From Pseudomonadota bacterium (GTDB lineage: Bacteria > Myxococcota_A > UBA9160 > UBA4427), in assembly GCA_022361175.1 (NCBI GenBank), contig JAKSBN010000238.1, positions 1 through 43,310 of the forward strand: 43,310 bases of DNA, read 5' to 3'. The notes beneath the pieces were generated by a model, which ran no database searches, was not told where the DNA came from, and was given only the letters and a program-made list of their open reading frames with translations. Positions 40,391 through 43,310 of the stretch are shown here, piece after piece. Position 1 is the first letter of the stretch; each line of letters begins with the position of its first letter. The translations under genes were made by a program, and so were the position numbers.

Positions 40391-42127
40391 CTAGACCTGG
40401 GCGACCACGCCCTCGTCCTCGGTGGCGCGCAGCACCTCGGCGACGGAGGTGACGCCGTGCAGCGCCTTGCGCGCGCCGTCCGCGCGCAGCGTGGCCATGC
40501 CCTTGGACACGGCGCGCTGCTTGATGGATTTGGAGTCGATGTTTCCCGAGACCATGCCGCGGATGTCGTTGTCGACCAGCATCATCTCGAAGATGCCGAC
40601 CCGTCCCGTGTACCCGGTCTGGTTGCAGGCTTCGCAGCCGACGGCCTGGTACACGCGCACGGGCCGGCCCGGGTCCTTCACGCCCAGCTCTCGGAACTCC
40701 TCCGGGGTGCAGTCGTAGCCTTCGCGGCAGTCGTTGCACAGGCGTCGAACCAGGCGCTGGGCCAGCACGGCCACCAGCGACGAGCCTACGAGGAAGGGCT
40801 CGACTCCCATGTCGACCAGCCGCGTGATGGCGCTGGCGGCGTCGTTGGTGTGGAGCGTGGACAGCACCAGGTGTCCCGTGAGAGACGCCTGGATCGCGAT
40901 CTCGGCCGTCTCCAAGTCGCGGATCTCGCCGACCAGAATGACGTCGGGGTCCTGGCGCAGGATGGTCCGGAGCCCGCTGGCGAAGGTGAGGCCGATCTTC
41001 GGGTTGACCTCGATCTGGCCGATGCCGGGCTGCTGGATCTCGACCGGGTCTTCGACGGTGATGATGTTCTGATGCGGTCCGTTCACCCGCGCAATGGCGG
41101 CGTGCAGCGTCGTGGTCTTGCCGCTTCCGGTCGGGCCCGTCACCAGGAAGATCCCGTTCGGCCGCCGGATCAGGCGCTCCAGCACCTCGAGCTGCTTCTC
41201 GTTGAAGCCGATCTTCTGAAGATCCACCAGCTCCTGGGTGTCGGGGAGGAGGCGCAGCACCAGGCGCTCGCCGTAGGTGACGGGCACGGTCGAGAGCCGC
41301 ACGTCGTAGTCGCGCCCCGCAATCTTGAGTCGGATCCGCCCGTCCTGCGGCAGGCGCTTCTCGGCGATGTTGAGGCCGCCCATGATCTTGATGCGCGAAG
41401 CGATGCTGGCCTGGAGCGCCCGGGGCAGGGGCTTCATGGGCTCGTACATCACGGCGTCGATCCGGAAGCGGACGCGGATCTCCCGTTCCATCGGCTCGAT
41501 GTGGATGTCGCTGGCGCGTTCCTTCACGGCGTGCTGAAGCAGCGAGTTCACCAGTCGGATGACCGGCGCGTCGTCCGTGGCCTCGAGCAGGTCCTGGGGC
41601 TCGGTGCTGATGCCCGAAGCCAGGGCATCCAGGTCGACGGACGCCTCTTCCGCCAGCATGTCGGTGTCGCTGGCGCCTCGGTCGTAGACCAGGTTGATGG
41701 CCGCCAGGATGTCGCGCTCGCGGGCCAGTTCGAGCGCGATCTCCGAGCCTTGGAACAGGAGGCGCAGGTCGTCCAGCGGCTCGGTGTCGAGCGGGTTGGC
41801 CACGGCCACGCGGACGGCTTCGGCGTCGTCCCGCTGAAGAGGCAGCAGCCGGTGTTGCTTGGCGAAGGTGATGGGAACGCGCTCGATGAGCTCTTCGTCC
41901 ACGTCGTTGGGCCCGAGCCCGGTCCGCACGGGCAGGCCCAACTGCTGTCCCAGGGCGCCCAGGACCTCGTCGGCGTCCAACAGGCCTTCTTCCACCAGGA
42001 TGTCGGTGAGCCGCCCGCCCGCTTCGGCCTGCCGCGCCCGGGCGGCCTCCAGCTGCTCGGGCGAGAGCCGCGTGGTGCGCAGCAACAGGTCGCCCAGCTC
42101 GAGGGTTTCCTGAAACGCCGCGCTCAC
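40391..42127 (-). CDS. gspE: Type II secretion system ATPase GspE
   Basis: Hexameric cytoplasmic ATPase that drives pseudopilus extension. The 578-residue product has an N-terminal GSPII_E domain (LGDLLLRTTRLSPEQLEAAR), DAPVIRLVNSLLQHAVKERASDIHIEPME, Walker A GPTGSGKTTTLHAAIARVNG and the Asp box ITVEDPVE. Walker B is DPDVILVGEIRDLETAEIA, followed by TGHLVLSTLHTNDA. A zinc tetracysteine is formed by C(NDC)REGYDC and CEACNQTGYTGR. GTG 42127 overlaps the gspD stop (GTGA). Confidence 0.98.
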   Translation of the reverse strand: MSAAFQETLELGDLLLRTTRLSPEQLEAARARQAEAGGRLTDILVEEGLLDADEVLGALGQQLGLPVRTGLGPNDVDEELIERVPITFAKQHRLLPLQRDDAEAVRVAVANPLDTEPLDDLRLLFQGSEIALELARERDILAAINLVYDRGASDTDMLAEEASVDLDALASGISTEPQDLLEATDDAPVIRLVNSLLQHAVKERASDIHIEPMEREIRVRFRIDAVMYEPMKPLPRALQASIASRIKIMGGLNIAEKRLPQDGRIRLKIAGRDYDVRLSTVPVTYGERLVLRLLPDTQELVDLQKIGFNEKQLEVLERLIRRPNGIFLVTGPTGSGKTTTLHAAIARVNGPHQNIITVEDPVEIQQPGIGQIEVNPKIGLTFASGLRTILRQDPDVILVGEIRDLETAEIAIQASLTGHLVLSTLHTNDAASAITRLVDMGVEPFLVGSSLVAVLAQRLVRRLCNDCREGYDCTPEEFRELGVKDPGRPVRVYQAVGCEACNQTGYTGRVGIFEMMLVDNDIRGMVSGNIDSKSIKQRAVSKGMATLRADGARKALHGVTSVAEVLRATEDEGVVAQV

Positions 42128-43310
42128 GGCGCCGGTTCCTCGTCGCCCGACTCACCCTCCAGCAGGGTCACCCGGGGCGAGAGCGAGTACGACCGCTCCA
42201 GGACGTCGGCCACGTCGCCGGCGGCCTTGGCGTCCTCGAAGGGGCCCACGACGACCTCGAAGAGCAGCAGTCCGTCGATCTCGTTGGAGACGAGGGTGCC
42301 GTCGTAGCCGCCGTCCAACAGCTGGGTCAAGAGCGCGGTCGCCTCCTCGTCGTTTCGAAAGACGCCGGCGCGCACGCCGTAGCGCTTGCTGGTGAGGGCC
42401 TCCTCTCGCTCGGCCTCGCGCCGTTCGCGCGCCTCTGCGCGCGCGAGCTCGATCTCGCGCATGCGGGCCAGCGGGTAGCGCGCCTCGTGGGTGGAGAGGG
42501 TCCGCTGAACCGGGTTGCGTCCTTCCCCCCGCTCCAGGGCGTCGCCCACCGTCAGCTCGGCGCTGCTCTCGAACTCCTCGCGGCGGCGGATCGACTCGCG
42601 CTCCAGGTCCTCGCGGTTGCGAACGATGTGCGGGGTGAGGAACACCAGCAGGTTGTTCTTGCGGACCGTCTCCTCGCGGGTCTTGAACGCCCAGCCGAGG
42701 ACCGGGATGTCGCCCAGGAAGGGCACCTTGGTGACGGTGTCCTGCGCGTCGTTGCTCAAGAGGCCGCCGACCACCACGGTCTCCCCGTTGGAGACGACCA
42801 CGGTGTTCTCGATCTTGCGGTTCGTCAGCGAGACGCCGACGTCCTCCACGGTGCCCACGTCCTGGCTGAGGGCGTTGTTCACCCCGGTGATCTCCTGGAA
42901 GATCTTGAGCCGCAGCGAGTCGCCCTCGCTGATCTGGGGCGTCACCCGCAGCGTGACCCCGATGTCGCGGCGCTCGATGTTGAACGAGCTGGCCAGCCCG
43001 TCGGTGGAGCCGGTGGCCGCGTCGGTTCGCGTGGTGGGGATCGGGATGTTGTCGCCGATCCGGATCTCGGCTTCCTCGTTGTCCGACGTGAGGATGTGCG
43101 GAGCCGAGATGATGTTGGTGTCGTTGTCGGTGGCCGAGGCGCGGATGAGCGTCTGGATCAGCGTGCCGCTCCCGCGCGAGCCGTCGGCCCGCGTGCTGCG
43201 CGTGTCGCGCAGGAACGTCTGCGAGAAGGGGCCCCCCAGTCCCGCCAGGGCGCCTTCCACGGCGCCCTCCGAGGCCTCGGCGGCGACGTCGCCGATGTCG
43301 CCGGCGGTCA
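42124..43310 (-). CDS. gspD: Type II secretion system secretin GspD, C-terminal part, with SPOR domain (5' end outside window)
   Basis: Outer-membrane secretin channel. The visible 395 residues are in frame to the window edge. They show the secretin core: LIQTLIRASATDNDTNIISAPHILTSDNEEAEIRIGDNIPIPTT, FNIERRDIGVTLRVTPQIS, VVSNGETVVVGGLLSNDAQDTVTKVPFLGDIPVLGWAFKTRE and NNLLVFLTPHIVRNREDLE. A charged helix (ELARAEARERREAEREEAL) leads to about 75 C-terminal residues that look like a SPOR peptidoglycan-binding domain. In it, YGVRAGVFRNDEEATALLTQLLDGGYDGTLV is the first half and LLLFEVVVGPFEDAKAAGDVADVLERSY the second. A SPOR end is not standard for GspD and may anchor the channel to the cell wall. 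gspC, if present, is upstream. Confidence 0.95.
   Translation of the reverse strand, partial: TAGDIGDVAAEASEGAVEGALAGLGGPFSQTFLRDTRSTRADGSRGSGTLIQTLIRASATDNDTNIISAPHILTSDNEEAEIRIGDNIPIPTTRTDAATGSTDGLASSFNIERRDIGVTLRVTPQISEGDSLRLKIFQEITGVNNALSQDVGTVEDVGVSLTNRKIENTVVVSNGETVVVGGLLSNDAQDTVTKVPFLGDIPVLGWAFKTREETVRKNNLLVFLTPHIVRNREDLERESIRRREEFESSAELTVGDALERGEGRNPVQRTLSTHEARYPLARMREIELARAEARERREAEREEALTSKRYGVRAGVFRNDEEATALLTQLLDGGYDGTLVSNEIDGLLLFEVVVGPFEDAKAAGDVADVLERSYSLSPRVTLLEGESGDEEPAP

Overview
This is a GC-rich chromosomal window with tightly packed genes. It comes from a diderm (Gram-negative) bacterium: it holds a nearly complete type II secretion (T2SS) operon, an Mla-type lipid transporter, a PagL-like lipid A deacylase and several secreted or lipoprotein genes. 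An actinobacterial/archaeal-type inositol-3-phosphate synthase, a DivIVA-like protein, a MerR-TPR regulator, a selenocysteine tRNA and SCP2-domain proteins together resemble lineages of the former Deltaproteobacteria, such as Myxococcota and relatives. That placement is an inference. I see no insertion sequences, prophage, CRISPR array or origin; it looks like core chromosome.

Layout. 1-1064: the start of ino1 (cut by the window edge), tRNA-Ala(GGC) with a clear promoter, and tRNA-Leu(CAA). 1065-6877: a small secreted protein with a terminator, then a forward run of MoeZ-type adenylyltransferase/rhodanese, a small helical protein, and a UvrA-like ATPase flanked by two SCP2-domain proteins. 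6923-9297: a ribosome-hibernation factor, an intergenic stretch with tandem repeats, tRNA-Sec (selC), and a PagL-like enzyme divergent from a MerR-TPR regulator. 9322-15034 (reverse): fmdB-like, folD, gcvT, gcvH, gcvPA, gcvPB. This is the glycine cleavage system beside the enzyme that handles its methylene-tetrahydrofolate product. 15212-17964 (reverse): maf, yggS, proC, divIVA, a septum/housekeeping cluster. 18066-21441 (forward): a lipoprotein, mlaE, mlaF, mlaD and a small DUF2203-like gene, all overlapping. 21435-24120 (reverse): rubrerythrin, CCG-type Fe-S oxidoreductase and an elongated DUF3501 protein. 24375-24872 (forward): an unusual secreted protein that appears to be an isolated Hsp70 substrate-binding beta domain. 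24869-27802 (reverse): metallo-beta-lactamase fold hydrolase, HEAT-repeat protein and CoA-transferase III. 27934-43310 (reverse): gspD-E-F-G-H-I-J-K-L-M-N, continuing through overlapping genes into an ArsR-methyltransferase, a HAD hydrolase and the TldD/TldE peptidase pair.

The main themes are envelope biogenesis and export (T2SS, Mla, PagL, secreted proteins), one-carbon metabolism, and redox/peroxide defence. Many neighbouring genes share 4-base stop/start overlaps, most often GTGA, so translational coupling seems widespread.

Most notable: (1) the stand-alone exported Hsp70 substrate-binding-domain protein, divergent from the rubrerythrin cluster; (2) the T2SS operon running without a break into TldD/TldE and a regulator-methyltransferase; (3) a SPOR domain fused to the end of GspD; (4) SCP2-UvrA-SCP2 synteny; (5) a 13-bp perfect hairpin between rubrerythrin and its partner gene; (6) selC, meaning that UGA may be read as selenocysteine in this organism.
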